Source of the DNA: Mangrovicoccus sp. HB161399
Lineage (GTDB): Bacteria; Pseudomonadota; Alphaproteobacteria; Rhodobacterales; Rhodobacteraceae
Assembly (NCBI RefSeq): GCF_013184745.1
Contig: NZ_JAATVU010000034.1
Coordinates: 1 to 64,000, forward strand
DNA length: 64,000 nt
Direction of reading: 5' to 3'
This document shows, in pieces, positions 9,112 to 17,829 of this stretch. The notes beneath the pieces were generated by a model. It had not been told where the DNA came from. It searched no databases and saw only the letters and a program-made list of their open reading frames with translations. Positions within the stretch are counted from its first letter, which is position 1; every line of letters starts with the position of its first letter. The position numbers were made by a program, and so were the translations under genes.

Positions 9112-9158
9112 TTTTGAGCCGCAGCGCCCGGAATTCCCCGGACGCCTTCGCACTCTGC

Positions 9159-9935
9159 TCAGATCGACGCCAGATAGCCGCCGTCGATGCCCAGAATCTG
9201 GCCGGTGACGTAGCGCGAGGCATCGGAGGCCAGATAGAGCACCGCCGCCTCAAGATCCTCCAGCCGCCCGAAGCGGCCCATCGGGATCCTGGCCTCCATC
9301 GATGCGCACCAGTCGGCATCCCGGTAGAACACTTCGGTCAGCTCGGTGCGGAAATAGCCCGGCGCGATCGCGTTCACCCGCACCCCCTGCCCGGCCCATT
9401 CGGTCGCCAGCGCCCGCGTCATCCCGGCAATGCCGCTCTTGGACGAGCCGTAGGGCGCCGCGGTCGGCACCCCGACGAAGGAGGTCAGCGAGGCGAGGTT
9501 GATGACCGCGCCATGGCCGCGGGCCAGCATCGGCCTGGCCACGGCCTGGGTGACGAAGAAGGCGCCCTTCAGGTTGGTGTCGACGATCCGGTCCCAGAGC
9601 TGCTCGGTCACCTCGGTGGAGGGGCAGACCTCCTCCGTGCCGGCATTGTTGACCAGGATGTCGACCGGGGCGATCCCGGCCAGCGCGGCGGCGATCCCGG
9701 CCACGTCGCTCTGGTCGCAGGCGATGCATTCGGCGCGGCGGCCCTCTGCCTCCACCTTGGCGGCCGTTTCGGCCAGGCTTCCGGCGCTGCGCGCGGTCAG
9801 CACCAGGTCGGCTCCGGCGCGGGCCAGCGCCACGGCAAGCGCAGCGCCGATGCCGCGGCTCGCGCCCGTGACCATGGCGCGGCGGCCGGAAAGCGAGAAG
9901 AGCTGGCCCAGATAGGCCTCCGGAGCGGTCGGCAT
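9159..9935 (-). CDS. SDR-family oxidoreductase (HpsO-like candidate)
   Basis: 258 residues. Classical SDR signatures are intact: Thr-Gly-Ala-Ser-Arg-Gly-Ile-Gly near residue 23, Asn-Asn-Ala-Gly near 97, catalytic Ser, and Tyr-Gly-Ser-Ser-Lys. The Arg after the first glycine motif suggests NADP or mixed coenzyme use. It lies 130 bp upstream of the HisD-like gene on the same strand. In DHPS pathways an SDR (HpsO) and a Zn dehydrogenase (HpsP) interconvert DHPS enantiomers, which fits the context. GGGGA precedes the ATG. Confidence 0.8.
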   Translation of the reverse strand: MPTAPEAYLGQLFSLSGRRAMVTGASRGIGAALAVALARAGADLVLTARSAGSLAETAAKVEAEGRRAECIACDQSDVAGIAAALAGIAPVDILVNNAGTEEVCPSTEVTEQLWDRIVDTNLKGAFFVTQAVARPMLARGHGAVINLASLTSFVGVPTAAPYGSSKSGIAGMTRALATEWAGQGVRVNAIAPGYFRTELTEVFYRDADWCASMEARIPMGRFGRLEDLEAAVLYLASDASRYVTGQILGIDGGYLASI

Positions 9936-10001
9936 GCGGGATTCCCCTGATCTGCGGTTTTGCCTAGACAATTCCCGCAGCGCCGCGCCGATGCAAGGGG
10001 G

Positions 10002-10373
10002 TCAGTAGCCGCGGGACTTCGGGGCCTGGCCGTGGCGCTCCAGCAGCTTCTCCACCACCTGGTGCTTGCCGACCGAGCGGCGCGCCACCTGCCCCTGGCG
10101 TTCCAGGTCGGCGCTGAGCTGCGCGATCCGCATCCGGATCTCGCGCGTGCGGTCGACCCGCCACAGGTTCCACAGCCCGTCCCGCCCGGACATCTGGTAG
10201 GCCGTCGGTCCGCCCTCTCCCGCAAGCCAGTCGATCGAGGCCTGGTCCAGCATCTGGATCTGCCGTTCCAGCGCCCGGATCTCGGCGCGCAGCCGGTGAA
10301 GCACCGCGACATCCGCGTCGCGCTTCACCCCGGCCAGCGCCTTCAGTTCGGCAAGGGCCCTAATAGGATCCAA
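10002..10373 (-). CDS. Uncharacterised small alpha-helical protein at the end of the flagellar operon
   Basis: 123 residues, not recognised. It starts at a TTG (10373) that overlaps the last codons of flhB by 14 bp, so it is translationally coupled and belongs to the flagellar operon. Heptad-like charged helices run over residues 5-50 and 75-115, split by a Gly/Trp-rich turn (Trp-Asn-Leu-Trp-Arg). Size and helical character suit an export chaperone or stalk protein (FliJ- or FlgN-like), but there is no sequence signature to prove this. Confidence 0.6.
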   Translation of the reverse strand: MDPIRALAELKALAGVKRDADVAVLHRLRAEIRALERQIQMLDQASIDWLAGEGGPTAYQMSGRDGLWNLWRVDRTREIRMRIAQLSADLERQGQVARRSVGKHQVVEKLLERHGQAPKSRGY

Positions 10374-11457
10374 AGGGACTGTGCCTCCGCTTCATGCGCA
10401 GATCGTCGGCAAACCGGATCGCCGCCGCAACCGCGCGGTAGAACTCGTGCCCGATCTCGTCGCCCACCTCCACCGCCGCATAGAGCGCCCGGGCGGTCGG
10501 CGGCTCGCTGTAGACCGGGATCCGGAAATCCGCCGCCAGCCGCCGGATCGTCGCCGCCATCTCGTCGACGCCCTTCGCCACGCAGACCGGTGCCGCATGC
10601 TTGGTCCGCGACCATTTCAGCGCCACGGCGAAATGCTCCGGATTGACGATGACTACGTCTGCCTTCTTCATGTCGCGCAGCATCTGCGAGCGGGCGATGT
10701 CCATCGCCCTCTGCCGCCGCCGCTGCTTCATCGCCGGATCGCCCTCGGATTCCTTCATCTCGTCCATCAGCTCGCGGTGCGACATCCGCAGCGTCCGCTG
10801 GTGCTCGGCATGCTGGAACAGGTAGTCGACCACGCCCACCAGCGCCGAGATGACCAGCGACACCAGCAGGAAGCGCAGCGCGACATCCATCATCAGCACC
10901 ACGACCTGGCGCGCCTCCAGCATCTGGGAGGCGAGGATCTCGTCCTCGCGGTTGACCAGGAACCAGATCAGCGCCCCGGCATAGAGCAGCAGCTTGACGA
11001 AGCTCTTGAAGAACTCGAACAGGCCGCGGCGGCCGAATTTCTTCTTGAAGTTGCTGATGACCGAGATGCGCGACAGCTTGGCCTCGATGTTGCCGCCGTA
11101 GAAGATGTAGGCCCGCTGCACCGCCAGCGAGAGCAGCACGAAGAGCGCCGGCACCAGGAAGACCGGCAGGACCGGCACCACCACGTCGATCACTGGCTTG
11201 GCCAGGATGGCGCCGTTGGCATCTTCGGGGTGAATCGCCGCCTCCCAAAGCCGGCTGGAGAAGAACCCTGCGAGGGCGCCGCCGAAATTCGCCATGATGT
11301 CCCGGCCCCAGACGACCAGCGACAGCGCGAGCCCGGCATAGGCCGCCGTCGTGTTCAGATCCGAAGAGCGCGCAATATTGCCCTTCTTCCGGGCATCCTG
11401 GATTTTCTTCTGCGACGGCTCGTAGGGCTTTTCCTCGCTTTCGCTTTCCTCGGCCAT
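10360..11457 (-). CDS. flhB: FlhB, flagellar type III export switch protein
   Basis: 365 residues: a basic N-terminus (Pro-Ser-Gln-Lys-Lys-Ile-Gln-Asp-Ala-Arg-Lys-Lys-Gly), four transmembrane segments, then a cytoplasmic domain with the self-cleavage site Asn-Pro-Glu-His at residues 272-275. Cleavage there switches export from hook to filament substrates; Glu in place of Thr is common in alphaproteobacteria. Its ATG overlaps the fliR stop (ATGA). Confidence 0.95.
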   Translation of the reverse strand: MAEESESEEKPYEPSQKKIQDARKKGNIARSSDLNTTAAYAGLALSLVVWGRDIMANFGGALAGFFSSRLWEAAIHPEDANGAILAKPVIDVVVPVLPVFLVPALFVLLSLAVQRAYIFYGGNIEAKLSRISVISNFKKKFGRRGLFEFFKSFVKLLLYAGALIWFLVNREDEILASQMLEARQVVVLMMDVALRFLLVSLVISALVGVVDYLFQHAEHQRTLRMSHRELMDEMKESEGDPAMKQRRRQRAMDIARSQMLRDMKKADVVIVNPEHFAVALKWSRTKHAAPVCVAKGVDEMAATIRRLAADFRIPVYSEPPTARALYAAVEVGDEIGHEFYRAVAAAIRFADDLRMKRRHSPFGSY

Positions 11458-12218
11458 CAGCGCAGCCCGCTGGCGAGCGAGAAGTCCATCAGGTGGTCCG
11501 CCCAGACCGACAGCAGGATCGGTGCGGACAGCAGCAGCAGCACGAGGCCCAGCCAGGAGATCGCCGGCGCGCCGATGAAGGCGACCATCAGCTGCGGCAT
11601 CGCCTTGTTCACAACGCCCAGGCAGAGGTTGTAGAGAACCGCGATGACCAGGAACGGCCCCGCCAGACCAAGCGCGATGTCGAAGAGGCGGCCGAGCGTT
11701 TCGATGATCAGGCGGGAGGCTATGCCCGGATCGATCGCGGTTCCGATCGGGATCAGGTCGTAGGACTCCACCAGGGCCTTGACGACGGCGACATGGAAAT
11801 CCAGCGCCATCGCCAGGGCCAGCGCGGCGAAATAGAGGAACTGGCCGATCGCCGCCTGCGGCTGCTCGACCTGGTTGCCGAGGATCTGCGCCAGAGAAAT
11901 CGACTGCGCCGCCATCGTGCCGGCGATCTGGATGCTCCAGAACAGGCTGCGGCAGAGGAAGCCGATCACCAGCCCGGCAATGACCTCGTGGCCGCAGGCC
12001 GCGACGTATCCGCTGCGCCCCAGCCCGGCTTCCATCGCGCCCGACAGCGGCACGACGACATAGGTGAGCGCGAGCGCCAGAACCAGCCGCACCGTCGGCG
12101 GCACGCTGCGCGAGCCAAGCACCGGCAGCAGGAAGAAAGCCGTCCCGATCCGCAGCAGGACCAGGAAGGCCTGTTCCAGCGGCAGCATCGCGAGGATCAT
12201 GTTGACGGCTTCGCTCAT
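11457..12218 (-). CDS. fliR: FliR, flagellar export gate membrane protein
   Basis: 253 residues, almost entirely hydrophobic with six or so membrane helices, matching FliR, which forms the export gate with FliP and FliQ. The ATG at 12218 overlaps the end of flhA (stop at 12215). The longer frame to 12584 lies inside flhA and is a shadow. It is part of the compact flhA-fliR-flhB run. Confidence 0.94.
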   Translation of the reverse strand: MSEAVNMILAMLPLEQAFLVLLRIGTAFFLLPVLGSRSVPPTVRLVLALALTYVVVPLSGAMEAGLGRSGYVAACGHEVIAGLVIGFLCRSLFWSIQIAGTMAAQSISLAQILGNQVEQPQAAIGQFLYFAALALAMALDFHVAVVKALVESYDLIPIGTAIDPGIASRLIIETLGRLFDIALGLAGPFLVIAVLYNLCLGVVNKAMPQLMVAFIGAPAISWLGLVLLLLSAPILLSVWADHLMDFSLASGLR

Positions 12219-14347
12219 GCCGGAACGATTCCCAGAACCAGCGGCTGGGCCTGCATGCCGAGCTCCTCGTAGGAGATCACCGGGGTCGTCAGCCCTTTCG
12301 CCATCGCCACGGTCTTGACGAAGCGCCGCCGCCGCGCAGAGGTGACCAGCACCGGCTCGGCGCCGGTTTCGGCCGCGTCCCGCAAGGTGGAGGCCAGCCG
12401 CTCGGCCAGGCGGTTGAACTCGTCCGGCGGCAGGGCGACCTCGGTGCCGCCCTCGGTGCCGACCTGGTACTGCAGGAAGCGCTTCTCCCATTCCGGCGAA
12501 AGCTGGACCAGCGGCACCCGGCCGTCGGGGCCCTTGAGCTCGGAGACGATCTGGAAGCCCAGCCGCTGGCGGACGTATTCGCACAGGCTTTCCGGCCTGC
12601 CGATTGCCGGCCGGGCCTCGGCGATGGTCTCCAGGATCAGCGGCAGGTTGCGGATCGAGACCCGCTCTTCCAGGAGAAGCCGCAGCACCATCAGCGCCGC
12701 GTCCATCGGCACCTTGTCGGGGATCAGATCGTCGATCAGGCGGCGGTTGGCCTCCGCCCGCCGCTTGTCCGACAGCCGGGTCAGTTCGTCGAGCAGCCGC
12801 GACAGCGACTTGAGCGACAGGAGCCGCGAAAGGTTGCCCTTGACGACCTCGAGCAGATGGGTGGCCAGCACCTCCGCAGCGGTCACCACGGTCGTCCCCG
12901 ACAGCAGGAGCTCGTCCTGGTGGCTGCGGTCCACCCAGCGCGCCGGGGCGCCGTAGACCGGTTCCTTGACGTCGTCGCCCGGCGGCAGCTTGTCTCCGGC
13001 GGAATCGCCCTTGAGCGCCATCACCCGGCCCGGCTGCAGCCGCGCCTCGGCGACCGTGACGCCCTGGATCAGGATGCGGTAGCTCCCGGCCGCCAGCTGC
13101 GGCTGGTCGGTCAGGCGGACCTCCGGAAGGATCATGCCGTAGGTGGTGGCGACATGCTTGCGCATGCCCTCGATCCGGACATCCAGCCCGGTGCCCGGGT
13201 CGAGGATCATGTGGACAAGGTCGGGCGAGAATTCGATGTGGATGTCATCGAGGTCGATGAGATCGCCGATCAGCTCCTCCGCGGCGCGCGTCTCGGCCTT
13301 CTCCGTCGCAGCCGCCGCGACCTTCTCGCCGGCCTGCTGCCGGCGCCGCATCGCCAGAAAGGCCAGGCCCGAAAGCCCCGAGGCCGCCACCAGGAAAGGC
13401 AGGAACGGAAAGCCCGGCACGATGGCGAAGATCATCATCAGCCCGGCCACCGTGGCCAGCGCGGCGGGATGGCGGCCGACCTGCTCGGCGATGGCGGTGT
13501 CGGTGGTGTGGTTCATGCCGCCGCGCGACAGCAGCAGCGCCGAGGCCACCGAGATGATCACGGCCGGCAGCTGGGTCACCAGCCCGTCGCCGACGGTCAG
13601 CACCGCATAGGTCGTCAGCGCCTCGCCGAAATCCAGCCCGTGCGCGAAGACGCCGATCGACAGCCCGACCACGAGATTCAGCAGCGTGATCAGCAGCCCG
13701 GCAATGGCGTCGCCCTTGACGAATTTCGACACGCCGTCGAGCGAGCCGAAGAAGGTCGCCTCGGCCTGCTCGCGCTCGCGCCGCTCCTTGGCCTCCAGAT
13801 GGGTGATCGCGCCGGAGGACACGTCCGCGTCGATCGCCAGCTGCCGCCCCGGCATCCCGTCCAGGGCGAAGCGCGCACCGACTTCGGCCATCCGCGCCGC
13901 GCCCTTGGTCACCACGACGAAATTCACGATCAGCAGGATGAAGAAGATCACCACGCCGAGAAACGGGTCGCCGCCCATGACGAACATGGCGACGCCCTCG
14001 ATCACGTTGCCGGCCGCATCCGGGCCGGTATGGCCCTGGCCGATGATCAGCTTGGTGGAGGAAATGTTGAGCGAGAGCCGCAGGATCAGCGAGGCCAGCA
14101 GCACCGTCGGAAAGGACGAGAAATCCAGCGGCCGCTCGATGAAGAGCACGATCGTGAAGACCAGCGCCGCCATGCCGAAGCTCAGCACCAGGCCGACATC
14201 CAGCATCCAGGCCGGCACCGGCAGCAGCATCATGATGATCATCGCCATCAGGCCCAGTGCCAGGGCCGTGGCCGGGGTCAGAATCCCCTTGATCCGGAAC
14301 CCGCCGCCCAGCCCGCGCCGGACCGCCTCCGCCATCGTGTCCGCCAC
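12215..14347 (-). CDS. flhA: FlhA, flagellar type III export platform protein
   Basis: 710 residues: about eight N-terminal membrane helices (residues 20-330) and a large cytoplasmic ring domain that docks chaperone-substrate complexes. The conserved cytoplasmic loop with Ala-Arg-Phe-Ala-Leu-Asp-Gly-Met-Pro-Gly-Arg-Gln near residue 150 is visible. The GTG at 14347 is chosen because GAGGGGA lies just upstream; an ATG four codons later (14335) is the alternative. It lies 13 bp from fliL. Confidence 0.95.
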   Translation of the reverse strand: MADTMAEAVRRGLGGGFRIKGILTPATALALGLMAMIIMMLLPVPAWMLDVGLVLSFGMAALVFTIVLFIERPLDFSSFPTVLLASLILRLSLNISSTKLIIGQGHTGPDAAGNVIEGVAMFVMGGDPFLGVVIFFILLIVNFVVVTKGAARMAEVGARFALDGMPGRQLAIDADVSSGAITHLEAKERREREQAEATFFGSLDGVSKFVKGDAIAGLLITLLNLVVGLSIGVFAHGLDFGEALTTYAVLTVGDGLVTQLPAVIISVASALLLSRGGMNHTTDTAIAEQVGRHPAALATVAGLMMIFAIVPGFPFLPFLVAASGLSGLAFLAMRRRQQAGEKVAAAATEKAETRAAEELIGDLIDLDDIHIEFSPDLVHMILDPGTGLDVRIEGMRKHVATTYGMILPEVRLTDQPQLAAGSYRILIQGVTVAEARLQPGRVMALKGDSAGDKLPPGDDVKEPVYGAPARWVDRSHQDELLLSGTTVVTAAEVLATHLLEVVKGNLSRLLSLKSLSRLLDELTRLSDKRRAEANRRLIDDLIPDKVPMDAALMVLRLLLEERVSIRNLPLILETIAEARPAIGRPESLCEYVRQRLGFQIVSELKGPDGRVPLVQLSPEWEKRFLQYQVGTEGGTEVALPPDEFNRLAERLASTLRDAAETGAEPVLVTSARRRRFVKTVAMAKGLTTPVISYEELGMQAQPLVLGIVPA

Positions 14348-14360
14348 CTTGTTCCCCTCT

Positions 14361-14852
14361 TCAGATGTCCTGCCGGATCATGTCCACGATGAGCACCGCA
14401 TTGACGATCGACCCGGCGATCTGCTGGGCCTTCGCGGTCAGGTCGTTCCGGATGACCTTGAGGTTGTCGAGATCGAGATAGTTGTCCGCGAAGCCTCCGA
14501 TCGACGAATACCCGAACAGGATGCTCAGGAATTCGTCGCGCAGCTTCGGCTCCTTGGCGTAGACGGCCTCGCGCATGCCCATCTCGGTTTCGAGGCTCAG
14601 CGACATGACCATCATGCCGGTCACCTGATCGTTCTCGATGATCGGCACCACGAACTGGCCGTTCATGTCGACGTACTCGTAGTCCGGCGGCGTCTCGTCC
14701 GCGGGGGCCTCGCCCGCCGCCGTTCCGTCGGCAGGCTGGTCGCAGGCGCATTCCGGAACTTCGGGCGGCTTCGGCGCCAGGAACCAGCCTGCACCGCTGC
14801 CGATGCCGACCCCCAGGAGGACGATCACGAGCGGTATCAGGAATCTCATCAT
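14361..14852 (-). CDS. fliL: FliL-family flagellar basal-body-associated protein
   Basis: 163 residues. One N-terminal membrane helix is followed by an acidic Pro/Ala-rich linker (residues 30-55) and a periplasmic domain, the layout of FliL, which supports stator function. Similarity is in architecture and position (flgH-fliL-flhA) more than in strong motifs. Two adjacent ATG codons (14852 and 14849) are possible starts. Confidence 0.85.
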   Translation of the reverse strand: MMRFLIPLVIVLLGVGIGSGAGWFLAPKPPEVPECACDQPADGTAAGEAPADETPPDYEYVDMNGQFVVPIIENDQVTGMMVMSLSLETEMGMREAVYAKEPKLRDEFLSILFGYSSIGGFADNYLDLDNLKVIRNDLTAKAQQIAGSIVNAVLIVDMIRQDI

Positions 14853-14861
14853 GGGCAGGAC

Positions 14862-15605
14862 CTAGTAGGGCAGGAGGATGTCGGAGAGCTGCTGGCCGTA
14901 GCGCGGCTGCTGGACATCGGTTATCTGGCCGCGGCCGCCGTAGGAGATGCGCGCCGAGGCGATCTTGTCGTAGGGAACCTCGTTGAGCCGCGAGATATCC
15001 TCGGGCCGGACATAGCCCGTCACCAGCAGCTCTCGGATCTCGAAGTTCACCCGGATTTCCTGCGATCCCTGGATGCGCAGCACGCCGTTCGGCAGCGAAT
15101 CCGTGACCGTCGCGGCGATCCTCAGCTCGAGCTTCTCGTTGCGCTTCACCGATCCGTCGCCGGAATGGCTCGACGAGCTGTCGACCGAGACCGGCTCCTT
15201 TGCATCCGATCCGGACGGCATGACCCGCTGCAGGTTTTCCGGCAGGCCGAAGAGCGATCCCATCGAGAAGCTCTCGCTGGCGGAGCGCGACCGGTCGGTG
15301 GTGTTCGAGATCTCCGCCTTCTCGTCGATCTCGATCACGACCGTCAGGATGTCGCCCGGCTCGCCGGCCCGGCGGTCGCCGAGCAGCGAGTTGCGCGCGC
15401 CGCTCCAGAGCGAGGCCTGGTCCACCGGCTTCACCTTCTCCAGCCGCTGCGGCAGGCCCGGCACCGACATGGCCAGGTGCTCCCGCCCGGCATCGGCATC
15501 CGAGAAGCTCGGCGGCTTGCCGAAATGGTCGAACCGGCCGCAGCCGCCGATGGCAAGCGCACAGGCCAGCAGGCTGCCGCCGAGAATATGCGTGGGACGC
15601 TTCAT
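14862..15605 (-). CDS. flgH: FlgH, flagellar L-ring lipoprotein
   Basis: 247 residues. A lipoprotein signal has cysteines at 15 and 22; Ile-Gly-Gly-Cys at 19-22 is a good lipobox, and Leu-Leu-Ala-Cys at 12-15 a second candidate. The Gly-Asp-Ile-Leu-Thr-Val-Val-Ile segment and C-terminal Val-Arg-Pro-Glu-Asp-Ile are FlgH hallmarks. It forms the outer-membrane bushing of the flagellar rod. The start overlaps the flgA stop by 4 bp. Confidence 0.93.
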   Translation of the reverse strand: MKRPTHILGGSLLACALAIGGCGRFDHFGKPPSFSDADAGREHLAMSVPGLPQRLEKVKPVDQASLWSGARNSLLGDRRAGEPGDILTVVIEIDEKAEISNTTDRSRSASESFSMGSLFGLPENLQRVMPSGSDAKEPVSVDSSSSHSGDGSVKRNEKLELRIAATVTDSLPNGVLRIQGSQEIRVNFEIRELLVTGYVRPEDISRLNEVPYDKIASARISYGGRGQITDVQQPRYGQQLSDILLPY

Positions 15606-16042
15606 CGCACTGCTCCGGAAACCGAGATGGAGCCGTCGGGCATGACCTTGCCCGTGACGGTCTTGCGGGAATTGACATTGGTGACCCGGATCGTGTCGCC
15701 GGCCGCGCCGCCGTCGAGGGCCCTGCCCTCGGTCGAGATGCTCAGCAAGCCGTTCTCGAAGATCATGGTCACTTCCTGGTTGCGGGTCACGATATGCGGG
15801 CGCTGCAGATCTTCCGGCGCGATCGGGCTGCCCGGAAACAGGTTGCGGACGGTCTGCATGCCGATGGCCGCGCCCGGATCGGACAGGGCGCCGCCCATGT
15901 CGCCTTCCTGCAGCAGAATGTCGGAGGGCCCGAGCACGGTCCCCGACCGGACCGGCCGGGCGGTGACCACGACATCCGCCCGGAGCGGTGCGGCCGCCGG
16001 CGTTGCGGACACGAGGATCATGGCGAGGAGCAGGCTGCGCAT
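15602..16042 (-). CDS. flgA: FlgA, P-ring assembly chaperone (short form)
   Basis: 146 residues: a signal peptide ending near residue 22, then essentially only the SAF domain. It lacks the N-terminal half of the about 220-residue enterobacterial FlgA, as is usual in alphaproteobacteria. It helps FlgI assemble the P ring in the periplasm. It sits between flgG (4 bp away) and flgH (4-bp overlap). Confidence 0.88.
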   Translation of the reverse strand: MRSLLLAMILVSATPAAAPLRADVVVTARPVRSGTVLGPSDILLQEGDMGGALSDPGAAIGMQTVRNLFPGSPIAPEDLQRPHIVTRNQEVTMIFENGLLSISTEGRALDGGAAGDTIRVTNVNSRKTVTGKVMPDGSISVSGAVR

Positions 16043-16046
16043 GGCG

Positions 16047-16832
16047 TCAGCGGATCTGCGTGGTCGCGGCCAGCATCTGGTCCGCGGCAGTCAGCACCTT
16101 GGCATTCAGCTCGTAGCCGCGCTGCGCCTCGATCAGCTGGGTGATCTCCGCCACCGCATCGACGGAGGAATCCTCGAGGAAGCCCTGCCTCAGCGTGCCG
16201 AGCCCGTCGAGCCCGGGCGTGGTGGCGTTGGGCTGGCCGGATGCCTCGGTCTCGATGAAGAGGTTGCTGCCGATCGCCTCCAGCCCCTTGGGGTTGGCGA
16301 AGCCGACCAGCGAGAACTGGCCGAGCAGCTGCGCCGCGACCTGGCCGCGGAAATAGGCGTAGATCTCGCCGTCGGCATTGATCGAAACCGACCGCGCATC
16401 GGCGGGCACCGCGATGTCTGGCACCACCGGATAGCCGTCCGACGTCACGATCGCGCCGTCCGCATTGAGCTTGAGCGACCCGTCCCTGGTGTAACCGGAC
16501 TCGCCGGAGGGCAGGGTCACCTCGAGATAGCCGCGGCCCTCGATCGCGACATCGAGGTCATTGCCGGTCATTTCCAGCGAGCCCTGCTTGAGATCGAAGG
16601 AAATGGCGGAGGGCCGCACGCCCAGGCCCAACTGGATGCCGGTTGGCAGCACGGTGCCGTCGGCGGCGTTGATCGATCCGGGCCGTGCGAGCTGCTGGTA
16701 GTGCAGGTCCGCGAATTCGGCGCGCCGGGCCTTGTAGCCGGTCGTGTTCATGTTGGAGAGGTTGTTGGCGATGGTGTCGACCCGCATCTGCTGGGCGCTC
16801 ATCCCGGTCGCTGCAATCTTCAGGCTGCGCAT
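16047..16832 (-). CDS. flgG: FlgG, distal rod protein
   Basis: 261 residues, the usual FlgG length. The N-terminal rod signature (Asn-Asn-Leu-Ser-Asn-Met-Asn-Thr-Thr-Gly-Tyr-Lys) and C-terminal coiled segment (Glu-Leu-Asn-Ala-Lys-Val-Leu-Thr-Ala-Ala-Asp-Gln-Met) are both present. It forms the distal rod within the basal body. Confidence 0.95.
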   Translation of the reverse strand: MRSLKIAATGMSAQQMRVDTIANNLSNMNTTGYKARRAEFADLHYQQLARPGSINAADGTVLPTGIQLGLGVRPSAISFDLKQGSLEMTGNDLDVAIEGRGYLEVTLPSGESGYTRDGSLKLNADGAIVTSDGYPVVPDIAVPADARSVSINADGEIYAYFRGQVAAQLLGQFSLVGFANPKGLEAIGSNLFIETEASGQPNATTPGLDGLGTLRQGFLEDSSVDAVAEITQLIEAQRGYELNAKVLTAADQMLAATTQIR

Positions 16833-16843
16833 GGTTGCTCCTG

Positions 16844-17560
16844 TCAGGCACCTAGGGTCCGCAGGACATTGCGGATCCGTTCGTCTTCGGACTTGTTGAG
16901 GTTGGCGCCCTGCTCATAGGCGCGGTGCACTTCGATCATCCGCGCGAGCTCCAGAACGGCCTCGACATTCGAGTCTTCCTTGAAGCCCTGGAGAATCACG
17001 GGATTCTCGACGGGGACGGTCGGCTGCTGCGTGGTGAACATGGTCCCGCCCACCCGCGTGGGCACGTCGCCGGGGGCCGGCACCACGGGCGTGATGGTGG
17101 AGATGAACTGCCCGTCGGCACTGAGGGTCCCGTCCCGCGACAAGGTCAGGGTCCGCGCATCCGGCGGGATGGCAATCGCGGCACCGCCGGCATCCAGCAC
17201 CCGGTGCCCGTTCTCGGTGACGAGTTCGCCATTGGAATTCTGGGCGAAATTGCCGGCCCGCGTCATTGCCTGGCCGCCATTGTACTCGACCGGGAAATAT
17301 CCTTCGCCGTCGATGGCGAAGTCGAACTCGCTGCCCGTCTGGGTCAGCGGTCCCTGGCTGAAATCCGTGCGCCGGATCTCGGCATCGGCCATCGACAGCG
17401 AGTGGTCCCGGTCCTCGGTCGCCACGATGAACTCGGAGAAGATCACGCCCTCGCGCTTGAATCCCGCCGTCGAAATGTTCGCGATGTTGTTCGCGATGAC
17501 CTGCAGCTCTGCCTTGAGTCCATCGAGCCGGGTCAGATTGGTGTAAATCGCATTGTCCAA
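16844..17560 (-). CDS. flgF: FlgF, proximal rod protein
   Basis: 238 residues of the FlgE/F/G rod-hook family, with Asn-Asn-Ile-Ala-Asn-Ile-Ser-Thr-Ala-Gly-Phe-Lys-Arg-Glu near residue 24 and a helical C-terminus. Its shorter length and position just before flgG identify it as FlgF. It builds the proximal rod with FlgB and FlgC. Only 1 bp separates it from fliQ. Confidence 0.92.
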   Translation of the reverse strand: MDNAIYTNLTRLDGLKAELQVIANNIANISTAGFKREGVIFSEFIVATEDRDHSLSMADAEIRRTDFSQGPLTQTGSEFDFAIDGEGYFPVEYNGGQAMTRAGNFAQNSNGELVTENGHRVLDAGGAAIAIPPDARTLTLSRDGTLSADGQFISTITPVVPAPGDVPTRVGGTMFTTQQPTVPVENPVILQGFKEDSNVEAVLELARMIEVHRAYEQGANLNKSEDERIRNVLRTLGA

Positions 17561-17561
17561 A

Positions 17562-17828
17562 TCAGTGCTCCGAAATGAGCGGGACCACGGTCTCGTGGAA
17601 GAAAGAGACGAGACTGCCCGACATGAAGTTCATGCTCACCCAGAACACGGCGAGCATGGCGGCCATCTTCGGCACGAAGGTCAGGGTCATTTCCTGGATC
17701 GAGGTCAGCGCCTGGAACAGGCCGATCACGATGCCGGTCAAGAGGGCCGCGCCGAGGATGGGCGTGGAGATCGCCACCCCCACCCAGAGCGCCTCTCGGA
17801 CCGTGTCGAAGATGATGCCCTCGTTCAT
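17562..17828 (-). CDS. fliQ: FliQ, flagellar export gate protein
   Basis: 88 residues with two long membrane helices, typical FliQ size and layout. It forms part of the FliPQR export gate. Its position between fliE and flgF, away from fliP and fliR, is the arrangement seen in Rhodobacterales. Confidence 0.93.
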   Translation of the reverse strand: MNEGIIFDTVREALWVGVAISTPILGAALLTGIVIGLFQALTSIQEMTLTFVPKMAAMLAVFWVSMNFMSGSLVSFFHETVVPLISEH

Positions 17829-17829
17829 G

